Source: Escherichia sp. E1V33
GTDB taxonomy: Bacteria > Pseudomonadota > Gammaproteobacteria > Enterobacterales > Enterobacteriaceae
NCBI RefSeq assembly: GCF_004211955.1
Contig: NZ_RHJI01000002.1
Location: 62,001-126,000 of the forward strand
Direction of reading: 5' to 3'
Length of the DNA stretch: 64,000 bases
Notes under the pieces: generated by a model
The model's database searches: none
Told to the model about the DNA's origin: nothing
Seen by the model: the letters and a program-made list of their open reading frames with translations, nothing else
Part shown: in pieces, positions 11,221 to 21,004 of the stretch
Numbering within the stretch: the stretch's first letter is position 1
Layout: each line of letters starts with the position of its first letter
Translations under genes and position numbers: made by a program

Positions 11221-12930
11221 ATGAAATTTATTGGGAAGCTGCTTCTCTACATTTTCGTCGCGCTACTCGTAGTGATAACTGGCCTCTATTTTCTTCTGCA
11301 AACCCGTTGGGGTGCGGAGCATATCAGCGCATGGATTTCCGAAAATAGCGACTATCATTTGGCCTTCGGGGCAATGGATCACCGCTTTTCCGCGCCATCT
11401 CATATCATACTGGAGAACGTCACATTTGGTCGTGATGGACAGCCCGCTACCCTGGTGGCAAAAAGTGTTGATATCGCCTTGAGTAGTCGACAACTGACCG
11501 AACCACGCCATGTCGATACCATTCTGCTGGAAAACGGGACGCTGAATCTCACCGACCAGACCGCGCCGTTACCGTTCAAAGCCGATCGCCTGCAACTGCG
11601 CGATATGGCATTTAATAGCCCAAATAGCGAGTGGAAATTGAGTGCGCAGCGGGTAAATGGCGGCGTCATTCCGTGGTCACCAGAAGCCGGTAAAGTGTTG
11701 GGAACGAAAGCGCAGATTCAGTTCAGTGCTGGCTCCCTGTCGCTCAATGATGTCCCTGCCACCAATGTGTTGGTTGAAGGCAGTATTGATAACGATCGCG
11801 TTACGCTGACCAATCTGGGTGCCGATATCGCGCGTGGCACATTAACCGGAAACGCGCAGCGTAACGCCGACGGTAGCTGGCAGGTGGAAAACCTGCGCAT
11901 GGCGGATATCCGTCTGCAAAGCGAAAAATCACTGACTGATTTCTTTGCGCCATTGCGCTCTGTACCTTCGTTACAGATTGGTCGACTGGAAGTGATAGAT
12001 GCTCGCCTGCAAGGTCCGGACTGGGCGGTGACCGATCTCGATCTCAGCTTGCGCAACATGACCTTCAGTAAAGATGACTGGCAGACACAGGAAGGCAAGC
12101 TGTCGATGAACGCCAGCGAGTTTATTTATGGTTCGCTGCATTTGTTTGACCCGATTATGAACGCAGAATTCTCCCCGCAGGGCGTGGCGCTGCGCCAGTT
12201 CACCAGCCGCTGGGAAGGGGGAATGGTCAGAACATCAGGAAACTGGCAACGCGACGGGAAAACGCTGATCCTCGATGATGCGGCAATTGTCGGGCTGGAA
12301 TATACCCTGCCAAAAAACTGGCAACAGTTATGGATGGAAACGACACCCGGCTGGTTAAACAGCCTGCAACTGAAGAGATTTAGCGCCAGCCGCAACCTGA
12401 TCATTGATATCGACCCTGACTTTCCATGGCAACTCACCGCGCTCGATGGCTATGGCGCGAATCTGACACTGGTTGCCAATCATCAATGGGGCATCTGGAG
12501 TGGCACAACGAATCTGAATGCCGCCGCCGCGACGTTCAATCGTGTTGATGTTCGCCGTCCGTCGCTGGCGCTGGCCGCTAACAGCAGCACGGTGAATATC
12601 AGCGAACTTAGCGCGTTTACCGAGAAAGGCATTCTGGAAGCCACTGCCAGCGTTTCACAAACGCCCCAGCGCCAGACGCATATCAGCCTGAACGGGCGCG
12701 GTGTGCCGGTGAATATTCTGCAACAGTGGGGATGGCCAGAGCTACCGATTACTGGCGATGGCAATATTCAGCTCACCGCCAACGGCAATATTCAGGCCGA
12801 TGCACCGCTAAAACCCACGGTTAACGGGCAACTCCATGCGGTTAACGCCGAGAAACAGCAAGTGACCCAGACCATGAATGCTGGCGTCGTTTCCAGCGGT
12901 GAAGTCACGTCGACAGAACCAGTGCAGTAA
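11221..12930 (+). CDS. yicH: AsmA-family protein YicH
   Basis: A 569-residue envelope protein of the AsmA-like family. It has one N-terminal membrane anchor (about residues 4-26, FIGKLLLYIFVALLVVITGL) followed by a long periplasmic region of repeated beta strands. AsmA-like proteins form bridge-like channels proposed to move phospholipids from the inner to the outer membrane; larger relatives are TamB, YhdP and YdbH. The exact role of YicH is unsettled. The ATG at 11221 is preferred because it places the anchor at the N-terminus. It stands alone between xanP and the convergent yicI. Confidence 0.93.
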   Translation: MKFIGKLLLYIFVALLVVITGLYFLLQTRWGAEHISAWISENSDYHLAFGAMDHRFSAPSHIILENVTFGRDGQPATLVAKSVDIALSSRQLTEPRHVDTILLENGTLNLTDQTAPLPFKADRLQLRDMAFNSPNSEWKLSAQRVNGGVIPWSPEAGKVLGTKAQIQFSAGSLSLNDVPATNVLVEGSIDNDRVTLTNLGADIARGTLTGNAQRNADGSWQVENLRMADIRLQSEKSLTDFFAPLRSVPSLQIGRLEVIDARLQGPDWAVTDLDLSLRNMTFSKDDWQTQEGKLSMNASEFIYGSLHLFDPIMNAEFSPQGVALRQFTSRWEGGMVRTSGNWQRDGKTLILDDAAIVGLEYTLPKNWQQLWMETTPGWLNSLQLKRFSASRNLIIDIDPDFPWQLTALDGYGANLTLVANHQWGIWSGTTNLNAAAATFNRVDVRRPSLALAANSSTVNISELSAFTEKGILEATASVSQTPQRQTHISLNGRGVPVNILQQWGWPELPITGDGNIQLTANGNIQADAPLKPTVNGQLHAVNAEKQQVTQTMNAGVVSSGEVTSTEPVQ

Positions 12931-12942
12931 AAATCAATCTCT

Positions 12943-12967
12943 CCGGGTACGACACAGCCGTACCCGG
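12943..12967. terminator. Bidirectional hairpin between yicH and yicI
   Basis: A perfect 9-bp stem CCGGGTACG / CGTACCCGG with a 7-nt loop lies in the 52-bp gap between the convergent stops. A-rich sequence before it and T-rich sequence after it could let it act on both strands. Confidence 0.55.
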
Positions 12968-12982
12968 CATTCCTTCAATAAA

Positions 12983-15301
12983 TTACAAATTAATTGTTAG
13001 CGCATTCCCTTGAGGCGTCACCACCAGCCCCTGCTCACCTTCAGCCTGCGAACCGCCTTGTAGACCACTTACTTTCACAATATTGCGCAAGCACAGCGTC
13101 CAGTTCTTCGCTTCCCCCGCGCCTGTCACGGTAATCGTGCTGCCACTACGCGCCGCTTTCAGGGTGAAAAGCACAGAACCATCGGCGGCCGGCACTTCAC
13201 AGACGGCTTCACGCCCGTCTTGCAGATTAAAGAGCTGGAAAGCCGTGCCGTCATGCCATGCGTAGTCAGGACGTTGATCGTTGTTGCCCAGCGCCAGTAA
13301 GGTATTATCACGCACGTAAACCGGCAAACTCATAAAATTATGCTGCTGTTTATGCCAGCGATTACCGTCGATTTCATCGTTATGCCACAGGTGCGTCCAG
13401 CAACCTTCCGGCAGATAAAACTGTACATCGCCCGCTTCAGTGAACACCGGCGCAACCATCACGCTGTCGCCCAACATATACTGACGGTCAAGGTAATCAC
13501 AAGCCGGATCGTCCGGGAACTCCATCACCATTGCACGCATCATCGGCGTACCCTGCGCGTTAGCGCGAGCGGCTTCGCGATACAGATATGGCATCATGCG
13601 GCATTTCAGCTGCGTAAAGTGGCGCACAACATCGCAGGATTCATCATCATAGGCCCACGGTACTCGGTAGGATTTGCTGCCATGCAGACGACTATGGCTG
13701 GAGAGCAAGCCAAATGCGCACCAGCGTTTGTAAACATGCGCCGGTGCGGTATTTTCAAAGCCGCCAATATCATGACTCCAGAAGCCAAAACCAGAAAGGC
13801 CAATAGATAAACCACCGCGCAGACTTTCCGCCATCGATTCATAATTGGCGTAGCAGTCGCCGCCCCAGTGCACCGGAAATTGCTGTCCGCCGACAGAAGC
13901 AGAACGGGCAAACAGGACAGCTTCTTCCTCACCGACGGTGTCTTTCAACACGTTCCATACCAGTTCGTTATAGATGTACGCATAATGGTTATGCATTTTC
14001 TGCGGATCGGAACCGTCAAACCACTGAACATCTGTTGGAATACGTTCGCCAAAGTCGGTCTTAAAGCAATCAACGCCCATCGCGACCAGACCCTTCAGTT
14101 TATCGGCGTACCATTTGCAGGCATCCGGATTGGTAAAGTCATAAATCGCCAGACCTGGCTGCCATTTATCCCACTGCCACAGCGAACCATCCGGGCGTTT
14201 GAGTAAATAGCCTTTTTCTTGTAACTCTTTAAAGACGGGTGATTTTTGCCCGATATAGGGGTTAATCCAGACGCAAATTTTCAGCCCTTTCGCTTTCAGG
14301 CGGCGGATCATCCCTTCCGGGTCCGGGAAGGTTATCGGATCCCACTCAAAATCGCACCACTGGAAGGCTTTCATCCAGAAACAGTCGAAGTGGAAAACAT
14401 GTAGCGGCAAATTGCGCTCTGCCATACCGTCGATAAAGCTATTTACCGTGGCTTCGTCGTAGTTGGTGGTAAATGAGGTCGTCAACCACAGACCGAATGA
14501 CCATGCGGGCGGCAGCGCCGGACGCCCTGTAAAACGGGTATAGCGATCGAGTACCGCTTTCGGCGTCGGACCGTCGATAACAAAATATTCGAGATATTCA
14601 CTCTCGACGCTGAACTGCACTTTGGAGACTTTCTCAGATCCCACTTCAAACGAGACGCACTGCGGATGATTGACCAGCACGCCGTAGCCGCGATTAGTGA
14701 TATAGAACGGGATGTTTTTGTATGCCTGTTCGGTGCTGGTGCCGCCGTCGCGGTTCCAGGTTTCTACCGTCTGCCCGTTACGCACCAGCGCGGTGAAACG
14801 TTCCCCCAGACCGTAAACGGTTTCACCAACACCGAGATCCAGGCGCTCAAACATGTAGTTACGATGGGTGTTGGTATCCTGCACATAGCCGCTGTTTTTC
14901 AACTGGCTACCCGTGATACGCACGCCGTTGCGCAGAAAATCGAGCGACCAGAACTCCCCTTTGGTCACACGGATGCTCAAATTACCGCTCTTCAGCTCGG
15001 CAAACTCACTGGTGTTTTGCATCTCCACCGGAACGTCATACAACACATTAAGCGGGTAATGGGGGCCGTTATCCTGCGCCCCTTGAAAATGCTCAATTCT
15101 TACACCAACGATACCTTCCTGCGGCGAGAAAAAGCGCAGCGTAAACAGCGGCATATCCAGCTGCCAGGTGCGTTCGCGCACATCACGCGGCGCGGCGTAA
15201 ACCACCATCTCATTTTCCTGTTGCTCAACATCAAAAACCTGGATGGGGTGAATCAAATTAAGACCAGGTTGAATGAGCCAGTTTCCATCGCTGATTTTCA
15301 T
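12983..15301 (-). CDS. yicI: Alpha-xylosidase YicI (GH31)
   Basis: A 772-residue glycoside hydrolase family 31 enzyme that releases alpha-xylose from the non-reducing end of isoprimeverose-type substrates. The nucleophile is the Asp in KTDFGERI (about residue 416) and the acid/base is the Asp in [12 protein letters not shown] (about residue 482). The N-terminal beta-sandwich and the C-terminal beta domains are full length. The ATG at 15301, preceded by GAAAGGAACG, gives the usual N-terminus. In K-12 the transporter gene yicJ lies directly upstream in an operon. Here yicJ is missing and the next gene upstream is selC, so the enzyme has lost its partner importer. Confidence 0.96.
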   Translation of the reverse strand: MKISDGNWLIQPGLNLIHPIQVFDVEQQENEMVVYAAPRDVRERTWQLDMPLFTLRFFSPQEGIVGVRIEHFQGAQDNGPHYPLNVLYDVPVEMQNTSEFAELKSGNLSIRVTKGEFWSLDFLRNGVRITGSQLKNSGYVQDTNTHRNYMFERLDLGVGETVYGLGERFTALVRNGQTVETWNRDGGTSTEQAYKNIPFYITNRGYGVLVNHPQCVSFEVGSEKVSKVQFSVESEYLEYFVIDGPTPKAVLDRYTRFTGRPALPPAWSFGLWLTTSFTTNYDEATVNSFIDGMAERNLPLHVFHFDCFWMKAFQWCDFEWDPITFPDPEGMIRRLKAKGLKICVWINPYIGQKSPVFKELQEKGYLLKRPDGSLWQWDKWQPGLAIYDFTNPDACKWYADKLKGLVAMGVDCFKTDFGERIPTDVQWFDGSDPQKMHNHYAYIYNELVWNVLKDTVGEEEAVLFARSASVGGQQFPVHWGGDCYANYESMAESLRGGLSIGLSGFGFWSHDIGGFENTAPAHVYKRWCAFGLLSSHSRLHGSKSYRVPWAYDDESCDVVRHFTQLKCRMMPYLYREAARANAQGTPMMRAMVMEFPDDPACDYLDRQYMLGDSVMVAPVFTEAGDVQFYLPEGCWTHLWHNDEIDGNRWHKQQHNFMSLPVYVRDNTLLALGNNDQRPDYAWHDGTAFQLFNLQDGREAVCEVPAADGSVLFTLKAARSGSTITVTGAGEAKNWTLCLRNIVKVSGLQGGSQAEGEQGLVVTPQGNALTINL

Positions 15302-15620
15302 AATTCGTTCCTTTCGCTCTGAAAGTTTTGTTACTCCAGGCATGACAAGAGAAGAAAACACCAGTAAGGCAGCCCGATACCCAGACTTGCTTTGTAAACC
15401 ATCCGAAAGAGTGGGGATATTGCTATTTTTTGTTATCAAATTACGTTTCTTGTTTTCTGTGATCGTGGTAACGCCAAAATGTAACTTATGGATTTGCTGA
15501 AGGTTTCTGTGAAGGGGATCATGGCAAGGTGAAACGAAGCGGAAAAAAGTGTGATGGGGGATGTGATAAGGCGAGGAACTAGCTATAATGCGCCCCGCCT
15601 CCATGTAGCAATCGAGGCGC
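15302..15620. promoter_or_regulatory. Divergent yicI-selC region; yicJ absent
   Basis: This stretch holds no gene I can support. It contains the selC promoter at its right end (TATAAT at 15584-15589 with a GC-rich discriminator CGCCCCGCC, typical of stable-RNA genes) and AT-rich sequence that must now supply the yicI promoter. The minus-strand frame of yicI stays open upstream through selC, but its predicted residues do not resemble the YicJ C-terminus as I recall it. Confidence 0.6.
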
Positions 15621-15715
15621 GGAAGATCGTCGTCTCCGGTGAGGCGGCTGGACTTCAAATCCAGTTGGGGCCGCCAGCGGTCCCGGGCAGGTTCGACTCC
15701 TGTGATCTTCCGCCA
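15621..15715 (+). tRNA. selC: tRNA-Sec (anticodon UCA)
   Basis: A 95-nt selenocysteine tRNA that reads in-frame UGA with SelB. The acceptor arms GGAAGATC and GATCTTCC pair, the anticodon loop contains TCA (GACTTCAAATCC), the long variable arm is present and the CCA end is encoded (CGCCA at 15711). The length exceeds normal tRNAs because of the 8-bp acceptor and long extra arm. selC is a classic integration site for genomic islands in E. coli (LEE, SHI-2, phiR73-type elements). Here its 3' flank is non-K-12 but carries no integrase. Confidence 0.98.
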
Positions 15716-15827
15716 AAGTTCCTCTCCTGACGTTCAGCAATCCCTTGTAATACCGTTTAAAGCAGATAATTTCCTCTCAATCTGCTTTACCGGAGTTGTT
15801 CTTAATATTTATTACAACGGAAGCGAC

Positions 15828-15911
15828 ATGTCAGACAAACGCTTAACCCACTCCCCGACAGGCGAATTTAACGAATCAACAGCAGGCAGGAGAGATCGTC
15901 CCCGGCATTAA
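15828..15911 (+). CDS. Possible 27-residue ORF, perhaps a gene remnant
   Basis: An ATG with a plausible ribosome-binding site (CGGAAGCG, 5-8 bases upstream) opens a 27-codon frame beginning MSDKRLTHSPTGEFNE. The frame ends inside the convergent FliB-like gene, overlapping its last 44 bp. I do not recognise the peptide. The first part reads like the N-terminus of a longer protein, so it may be the 5' end of a gene cut at an island boundary. Confidence 0.25.
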   Translation: MSDKRLTHSPTGEFNESTAGRRDRPRH

Positions 15912-17082
15912 TCATGTCGATCGCTTTATTCATCCGCTGGTAAATAGTTGGCGAGTGCAAGGTTGTCTCGGCAAGACTCGCCACAATCTTCAGTACCGTC
16001 GCCTCATCTGGAGTGACCTCCAGCGATACCAGACTCAACAGATGCTTAATGTAGAAATAGTCGAGGATCAAATGGTAAACCTGACGCATGGCCGTTGAGA
16101 AATCAGCTCCCGGAAAATAACTGTGGTAAATTTTGTAGGTCAGCAAATTGCGCAATACATGCGGGGCACTGAGGATAGAATCCTGGCATAGCTGCTGCCA
16201 TTGTTTGTTCAGCACAGCAAACTTGTCAGCCATAACCTGCTTATCCGGTCTGTTTGCCACGTCTAAATACACCGCCATCTTACGATGCAAGTCAGTAATA
16301 ATACGATCCCTGCTGCTCTTATTCGCGACAAGCGAACCCAATACCGTCAGCGCACGTACCTTCAATCCCACCGACTCCGTAGGGGTTGATTGACGATTCA
16401 GACTCATACCTGCCGCCAACTTGCTTATTAGTTCCTGATGGTACTGTTCAGCCTGCGCAAAATGGTTGTGCAGATCGAACTCAATGCGCTGTAGGTAAAT
16501 CATAAACTGTGCCAGCGCCATCAGATTCTCTTCAACGTTCAACGATGGAGCTTGTAGGAGGTGCCAGGCAAAGAGATGCACAATCTGGTGGATCTGATTA
16601 ACTGACGGCTTGGCGGTGAAGGTATTTTTCGCCTTCGCCAACAGTTCATCCTGTTCGTGCAATAACATGCTGTCGGCATCAAACAATACCAGTCGGGCTA
16701 CTTCTGGGCATGAGAGCACCATCGAATGGCGAGTTGTATCCGCGTAGTGCCTTTTGCTACGTGGATACACAGCACAGGTGTCTGAAAGCGCTTTTTCTCC
16801 CAGATCACGATGGACCATGCAGAGTTTATTTTCATCGAGAAACGGACACTGCCCCTGCGCGTCTAGTTTGATTATCGAATAGCGGCTTTTACCATTTCGC
16901 ACCCGTAATAGATTCTCTTTCGCCAACTGGGCAATTTTCGGGTGTTGTTCGTTGAGGTAAGTATGATGGGTTTTCTTGTCGATGTGTATCTTCCATCCCT
17001 GACAGCAGGAAATCAGGCAGTTGGGACCGACGCAGGCAAACTTCTTCACAAACTCGGGGGTTATCACTTTATGGATTTGCAT
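15868..17082 (-). CDS. FliB-like flagellin lysine-N-methylase family protein
   Basis: A 404-residue protein with the cysteine signature of the FliB/YkgJ group. C17, C22, C26 and C27 lie near the start (CVGP, NCLISCC). The block QCPFLDENKLCMVHRDLG spans residues 78-95. It is followed by DTCAVYPR (C103) and LSCPEVAR (C125). In Salmonella, FliB methylates lysines of flagellin; the cysteines probably hold a metal or Fe-S cluster. The remaining 270 residues are helical and less conserved. No flagellar gene is nearby, so the substrate here is unknown. It occupies the place of K-12 setC, next to the selC integration hotspot, and is probably acquired. It is transcribed toward selC. Confidence 0.75.
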   Translation of the reverse strand: MQIHKVITPEFVKKFACVGPNCLISCCQGWKIHIDKKTHHTYLNEQHPKIAQLAKENLLRVRNGKSRYSIIKLDAQGQCPFLDENKLCMVHRDLGEKALSDTCAVYPRSKRHYADTTRHSMVLSCPEVARLVLFDADSMLLHEQDELLAKAKNTFTAKPSVNQIHQIVHLFAWHLLQAPSLNVEENLMALAQFMIYLQRIEFDLHNHFAQAEQYHQELISKLAAGMSLNRQSTPTESVGLKVRALTVLGSLVANKSSRDRIITDLHRKMAVYLDVANRPDKQVMADKFAVLNKQWQQLCQDSILSAPHVLRNLLTYKIYHSYFPGADFSTAMRQVYHLILDYFYIKHLLSLVSLEVTPDEATVLKIVASLAETTLHSPTIYQRMNKAIDMINAGDDLSCLLLIR

Positions 17083-17246
17083 AACTATCTTCGCGTATAA
17101 AAAGCGAACAGTAGCACGCTGTCAGAACAAAATGATAACGTCATAACCTGACGGTTTAACAAGTATTTCACCCGTTTCATAAATCTCGTCCCATCAAATG
17201 ACTGGTTTACCGGAAGGGGGCATTCTCACCATTTTTGCTATCATGC

Positions 17247-17277
17247 CTGCATACATAAACGACAAAACAGTATGCAG
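17247..17277 (+). promoter_or_regulatory. Inverted repeat just upstream of yicL
   Basis: CTGCATAC and GTATGCAG form a perfect 8-bp inverted repeat with a 15-nt spacer, ending 8 bp before the yicL ATG and reaching the ribosome-binding site (AGAGGG). It could be an operator or an RNA hairpin that limits translation. The structure is seen directly; its function is not known. Confidence 0.4.
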
Positions 17278-17285
17278 AGGGAAAA

Positions 17286-18188
17286 ATGGGTTCCACCAGA
17301 AAGGGGATGATAAACGTTCTGATTGCCGCCGTATTATGGGGAAGTTCAGGCGTTTGCGCGCAATACATCATGGAGCAAAGTCAGATGTCATCGCAGTTTC
17401 TGACTATGACGCGACTAATATTTGCCGGATTTATTCTGCTGACGCTCTCTTTTGTCCACGGCGATAAAGTCTTCTCGATCATTAAGAATCATAAGGATGC
17501 CGTCAGCCTGCTTATTTTTTCTATTGTTGGCGCTCTGACCGTCCAGCTTACTTTCTTACTGACGATTGAAAAATCCAATGCAGCTACAGCAACGGTGCTG
17601 CAATTTTTATCACCAACGATTATCGTGGCCTGGTTCTCACTGGTACGAAAATCGCGCCCCGGTATTCTGGTATTTACCGCGATTTTGACCTCCCTGATAG
17701 GCACATTTTTGCTGGTCACCCACGGTAATCCAACATCGTTGTCGATCTCTCCTGCTGCGCTGTTCTGGGGAGTTGCTTCAGCCTTTGCTGCCGCATTCTA
17801 TACGACATACCCCTCAACGCTCATTGCCCGTTACGGCACGTTGCCCGTCGTCGGCTGGAGTATGCTCATTGGCGGGCTGGTCCTGCTGCCCTTTTATGCC
17901 GGGCAAGGAACACATTTCGTGGTTAATGGCAGCCTGATTCTGGCTTTTTTCTATCTGGTGGTGATTGGAACTTCACTGACCTTTAGTCTGTATCTGAAAG
18001 GTGCACAGTTAATTGGCGGGCCGAAAGCCAGTATTTTGAGTTGCGCAGAACCATTAAGTAGCGCGCTACTCTCTTTGCTGTTACTGGGGATCACCTTCAC
18101 ATTACCAGATTGGCTGGGAACGCTGCTGATTCTGTCATCGGTGATTTTGATTTCAATGGATTCCCGCCGCCGCGCCAGAAAAATGTAA
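17286..18188 (+). CDS. yicL: YicL, DMT-superfamily (EamA) transporter
   Basis: A 300-residue inner-membrane protein with ten predicted helices in two EamA repeats, of the drug/metabolite transporter superfamily; the substrate is not known. The first repeat begins with [19 protein letters not shown] and the second with [22 protein letters not shown]. The ATG at 17286 follows AGAGGGAAAA. The C-terminus ends in RRARKM and appears about seven residues shorter than K-12 YicL because an earlier TAA is reached; this should not affect the membrane core. It converges on nlpA. Confidence 0.93.
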   Translation: MGSTRKGMINVLIAAVLWGSSGVCAQYIMEQSQMSSQFLTMTRLIFAGFILLTLSFVHGDKVFSIIKNHKDAVSLLIFSIVGALTVQLTFLLTIEKSNAATATVLQFLSPTIIVAWFSLVRKSRPGILVFTAILTSLIGTFLLVTHGNPTSLSISPAALFWGVASAFAAAFYTTYPSTLIARYGTLPVVGWSMLIGGLVLLPFYAGQGTHFVVNGSLILAFFYLVVIGTSLTFSLYLKGAQLIGGPKASILSCAEPLSSALLSLLLLGITFTLPDWLGTLLILSSVILISMDSRRRARKM

Positions 18189-18213
18189 TCATCCGGCGCG
18201 GCACGGTTGATCA

Positions 18214-19032
18214 TTACCAGCCAGGCACCGCGCCACCGTTAAAGAGGGTTTCTGCCGCTTTAGCAACTTCTGGTGACTGATAAGATTGCAGAAACTCCTT
18301 CACGTTTTCTGCATCCTTATTATCTTCCCGCGCCACCAGAATATTCACATACGGTGAGTTTTTATCTTCAATAAATACGCTGTCATGCACCGGAGAAAGT
18401 CCTGTTTGCTGGATGTAAGTGGTGCTGATAATCGCTACATCCACTTTCGGGTCGTCCAGTACACGTGGCAACTGTGCCCCTTCCAGCTCCATTATCTGCA
18501 AATGGCGCGGATTCTCAGTAATATCCAGCGCCGTTGGCAGTAAACCTTTCCCCTCTTTCAAGGTAATAAGTTTCTCTTTTTGCAGCAGTAACAGCGCACG
18601 ACCCAGATTGGTCGGATCATTCGGAATCGCTACTGTCGCCCCTTCTTTTAGCTGATCGATCGTTTTAATTTTTTTCGAATAGCCCGCCATGGGGAAGACA
18701 AAGGTATTTCCTACCGCCACCAATTTGTAACCGTGCGCCTGATTATCCTGTTCAAGGAAAGGACGATGCTGGAAGACATTGGCATCCAGTTCACCCTGAT
18801 TGGTTGCATCGTTCGGCAACAACGAACCACTAAACCCAACTAATTCAACTTCAAGGCCATACTTCTCTTTGGCCACTTTTTTAGCGACTTCAGCCACATC
18901 CTGTTCAGCACCGTTAATGACGCCAACTTTAATGTGTTTGGCATCGCTGTTTTGTTGGTCGCAGCCTGCCAGCAGGATCCCCGCCAGAAATAATGCAGCC
19001 CCTGTCCGTAGATGATGTGTTGTCAGTTTCAT
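18214..19032 (-). CDS. nlpA: Lipoprotein NlpA (lipoprotein-28)
   Basis: A 272-residue lipoprotein of the NlpA/MetQ substrate-binding family. The signal peptide ends in the lipobox LLAGC with the acylated Cys at residue 24. Asp at +2 is the inner-membrane retention signal, and NlpA is known as an inner-membrane lipoprotein. The body (KVGVINGAEQDVAEVAKKVA, then GELDANVFQHRPFLEQ) is that of methionine-binding MetQ, and a minor role in methionine uptake has been reported. It stands alone, divergent from yicS. Confidence 0.96.
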   Translation of the reverse strand: MKLTTHHLRTGAALFLAGILLAGCDQQNSDAKHIKVGVINGAEQDVAEVAKKVAKEKYGLEVELVGFSGSLLPNDATNQGELDANVFQHRPFLEQDNQAHGYKLVAVGNTFVFPMAGYSKKIKTIDQLKEGATVAIPNDPTNLGRALLLLQKEKLITLKEGKGLLPTALDITENPRHLQIMELEGAQLPRVLDDPKVDVAIISTTYIQQTGLSPVHDSVFIEDKNSPYVNILVAREDNKDAENVKEFLQSYQSPEVAKAAETLFNGGAVPGW

Positions 19033-19252
19033 TTTTTATCCTTTTATTAATGATTACCTGACTATAGCGGTAAGGTCGCTGCGGTTTAAAAAACGAAACG
19101 CTATCGATAAGAATAAAAAGGAATAAAAGTGGAATATAAGGTCTGGCACTTCTTACTGACCAAACAAGCGAGTTTCGTACAGCATGATGAGAGCGATAAA
19201 AGCAAACTACACTTATGCTTCATTCGATACACATTTGTAAAAGGTTGAATCC

Positions 19253-19546
19253 ATGAAACCAACGACACTACTGCTTATTTTCACTGTTTTCGCTATGCCC
19301 GGCATCGTATACGCCGAGTCGCCTTTTAGCTCACTGCAGTCCGCAAAAGAGAAAAATACGGTATTAGAGGATTTGCGGAAAATTTGCACCCCGAAGGCAT
19401 CGTTGTCAGATGAAGCGTGGGAAAAGTTAATGTTGTCAGATGAAAATAATAAACAACACATACGCGAAGCCATCGTGGCGATGGAACGTAATAATCAGAG
19501 CAATTATTGGGAAGCGTTGGGTAAGGTAGAATGCCCGGATATGTAA
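19253..19546 (+). CDS. yicS: YicS, small secreted protein of unknown function
   Basis: A 97-residue protein with a clean Sec signal peptide (MKPTTLLLIFTVFAMPGIVYA, cleavage before ESPF) and a short, charged, helical mature part with two cysteines (KICTP and VECPDM) that could form a disulfide in the periplasm. It matches K-12 YicS at nearly all positions. No enzymatic motif is visible and the function is not established. It is monocistronic between nlpA and nepI. Confidence 0.9.
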   Translation: MKPTTLLLIFTVFAMPGIVYAESPFSSLQSAKEKNTVLEDLRKICTPKASLSDEAWEKLMLSDENNKQHIREAIVAMERNNQSNYWEALGKVECPDM

Positions 19547-19586
19547 GAGCGGCAATAACCACTGACCAACGCTTCTTTACCTGATA

Positions 19587-20777
19587 TCAGGATTTCTTCA
19601 TTTTCACCTTTGCAGTAACCAACAATGCAGTCAGCAACATCAATGTGCCAGACAACATCAGCGGCGAAGTCAGACCAATGTTATCCAACGCGTAACCGCC
19701 GATTGCCGCACCGCAGGTATTGGCAAGCTGAATAACGGCCACCTGAATAGACCCAGCCTTTTCTGCCTGATCGGCCAATGAGCGAGTGATCCACGTTGAC
19801 CAGCCAACGGGAATTAAAGCAAAGGTAAGCCCCCAGATAATCGCCACACCAGTAGCAACAATTTTATCGCTTCCCCACAGCGTCAGAACCAGCGCACTCA
19901 GGGCGAGCACAAACGGTGCGCCCGCTAAGGCCAGTTTCACCGAACGTTTGAGAATAAAGGACGAAAGCGATGTCCCGACAAAACTGGCGATACCAAAACT
20001 CAGCAGCACCAGCGTTAAACCATCAACACCGAATCCCGCCAGATTCATATACACCGGACGAATATAAGTAAAAAAAGCAAACTGCCCGGCGAAGGACATG
20101 AAGATGGCGATCATCCCGGCCATTACTCCCGGACGCTGCAACAGGCGAAAGGCATTTTGTTTCTGATGTGACGGTTCGCCAGGCAGCGAAGGTAATGATT
20201 TGATAATCCAGATAATACACAGTACGCCCATCACCGCCGCCGCATTAAAGACATTGCGCCAACCGATAAGCTCGCCTAAAAAACTGCCCAGTGGAGCGGC
20301 AATAACCAGCGCGATGGACACCGCGCCGAAGATCACCGACAGCGCCTTCGGCACCGTACGAGGCGGCACCAGGCGCATGGTCAGCGACGCCGACATCGCC
20401 CAAAATCCGCCCAGTGCCAGTCCCAGACAGGCTCGACCGATTAACAGCAGACTAAATGAGTTGGCAAAGGAAACCAGCAAGCAGGAGAGCGTCAGCAAAA
20501 CGGCGAACAGAATGACAACGTAGCGCCGGTCGGTGGCCTGAATGGTCTGGGTAATAAACAAACTGGCAAACATCGCCACAAAAGCGGTAACGGTCACCGA
20601 TTGCCCGGCAACCCCTTCCGAAATTCCTAAATCCTGCGCCATCGGCGTCAACAAACTGACGGGCAAAAACTCAACGATAATCAGACAGGCGACGCAAAAC
20701 GCCACCGAGAAAACGGCTGACCAGTTCGGTCGGGTGATGGCATCCGCGCCGCGGTTTTCGGCAATAATTTCACTCAT
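19587..20777 (-). CDS. nepI: Purine ribonucleoside efflux pump NepI
   Basis: A 396-residue major facilitator (DHA1) protein with 12 membrane segments that exports inosine, guanosine and related purine ribonucleosides by proton antiport (formerly yicM). MFS motif A-like sequence ([14 protein letters not shown]) and motif C-like glycine-rich sequence ([11 protein letters not shown]) are present. The ATG at 20777 gives [13 protein letters not shown], the usual N-terminus; the upstream in-frame extension lacks support. Its upstream neighbour here is the inserted toxin-antitoxin pair rather than yicN. Confidence 0.96.
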   Translation of the reverse strand: MSEIIAENRGADAITRPNWSAVFSVAFCVACLIIVEFLPVSLLTPMAQDLGISEGVAGQSVTVTAFVAMFASLFITQTIQATDRRYVVILFAVLLTLSCLLVSFANSFSLLLIGRACLGLALGGFWAMSASLTMRLVPPRTVPKALSVIFGAVSIALVIAAPLGSFLGELIGWRNVFNAAAVMGVLCIIWIIKSLPSLPGEPSHQKQNAFRLLQRPGVMAGMIAIFMSFAGQFAFFTYIRPVYMNLAGFGVDGLTLVLLSFGIASFVGTSLSSFILKRSVKLALAGAPFVLALSALVLTLWGSDKIVATGVAIIWGLTFALIPVGWSTWITRSLADQAEKAGSIQVAVIQLANTCGAAIGGYALDNIGLTSPLMLSGTLMLLTALLVTAKVKMKKS

Positions 20778-20957
20778 GGTGTTACCCGTGGCATGTTTCA
20801 GGGGAAAAGCCGACCAGTCTAACATTGAAATGTGTGACGTATTTAACGTTTTTGCAACTTTTACGATGTTGTGGGAAAAGTTCGAGGCTGCTCGAGGAAA
20901 TAAAAATCATATGGCAAGGTGATATGCATTGACGCGATTTCGTTGGAAACAAGGGAT

Positions 20958-20984
20958 AAAGTATCGCACTTAGTGATATACTTT
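20958..20984 (+). promoter_or_regulatory. Operator/promoter of the toxin-antitoxin pair
   Basis: A 27-bp palindrome centred on T20971: AAAGTAT and ATACTTT form the outer arms, CACT and AGTG the inner arms, and 11 of 13 positions pair. The -10-like TATACT (20977-20982) lies inside it, so a bound antitoxin dimer would block RNA polymerase. This is the expected arrangement for autorepression of a HigBA-type operon. The palindrome is seen directly; binding is inferred. Confidence 0.65.
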
Positions 20985-21004
20985 AATAACAGGACATCAA
21001 CGAT

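Noticed and set aside
15302-15658. 119-codon upstream extension of yicI through selC
   Set aside because: It would be antisense to the tRNA gene and has no conserved sequence. The YicI family start at 15301 has a good ribosome-binding site.
20000-20523. Plus-strand open frames opposite nepI
   Set aside because: Shadows of the nepI membrane-protein coding sequence.
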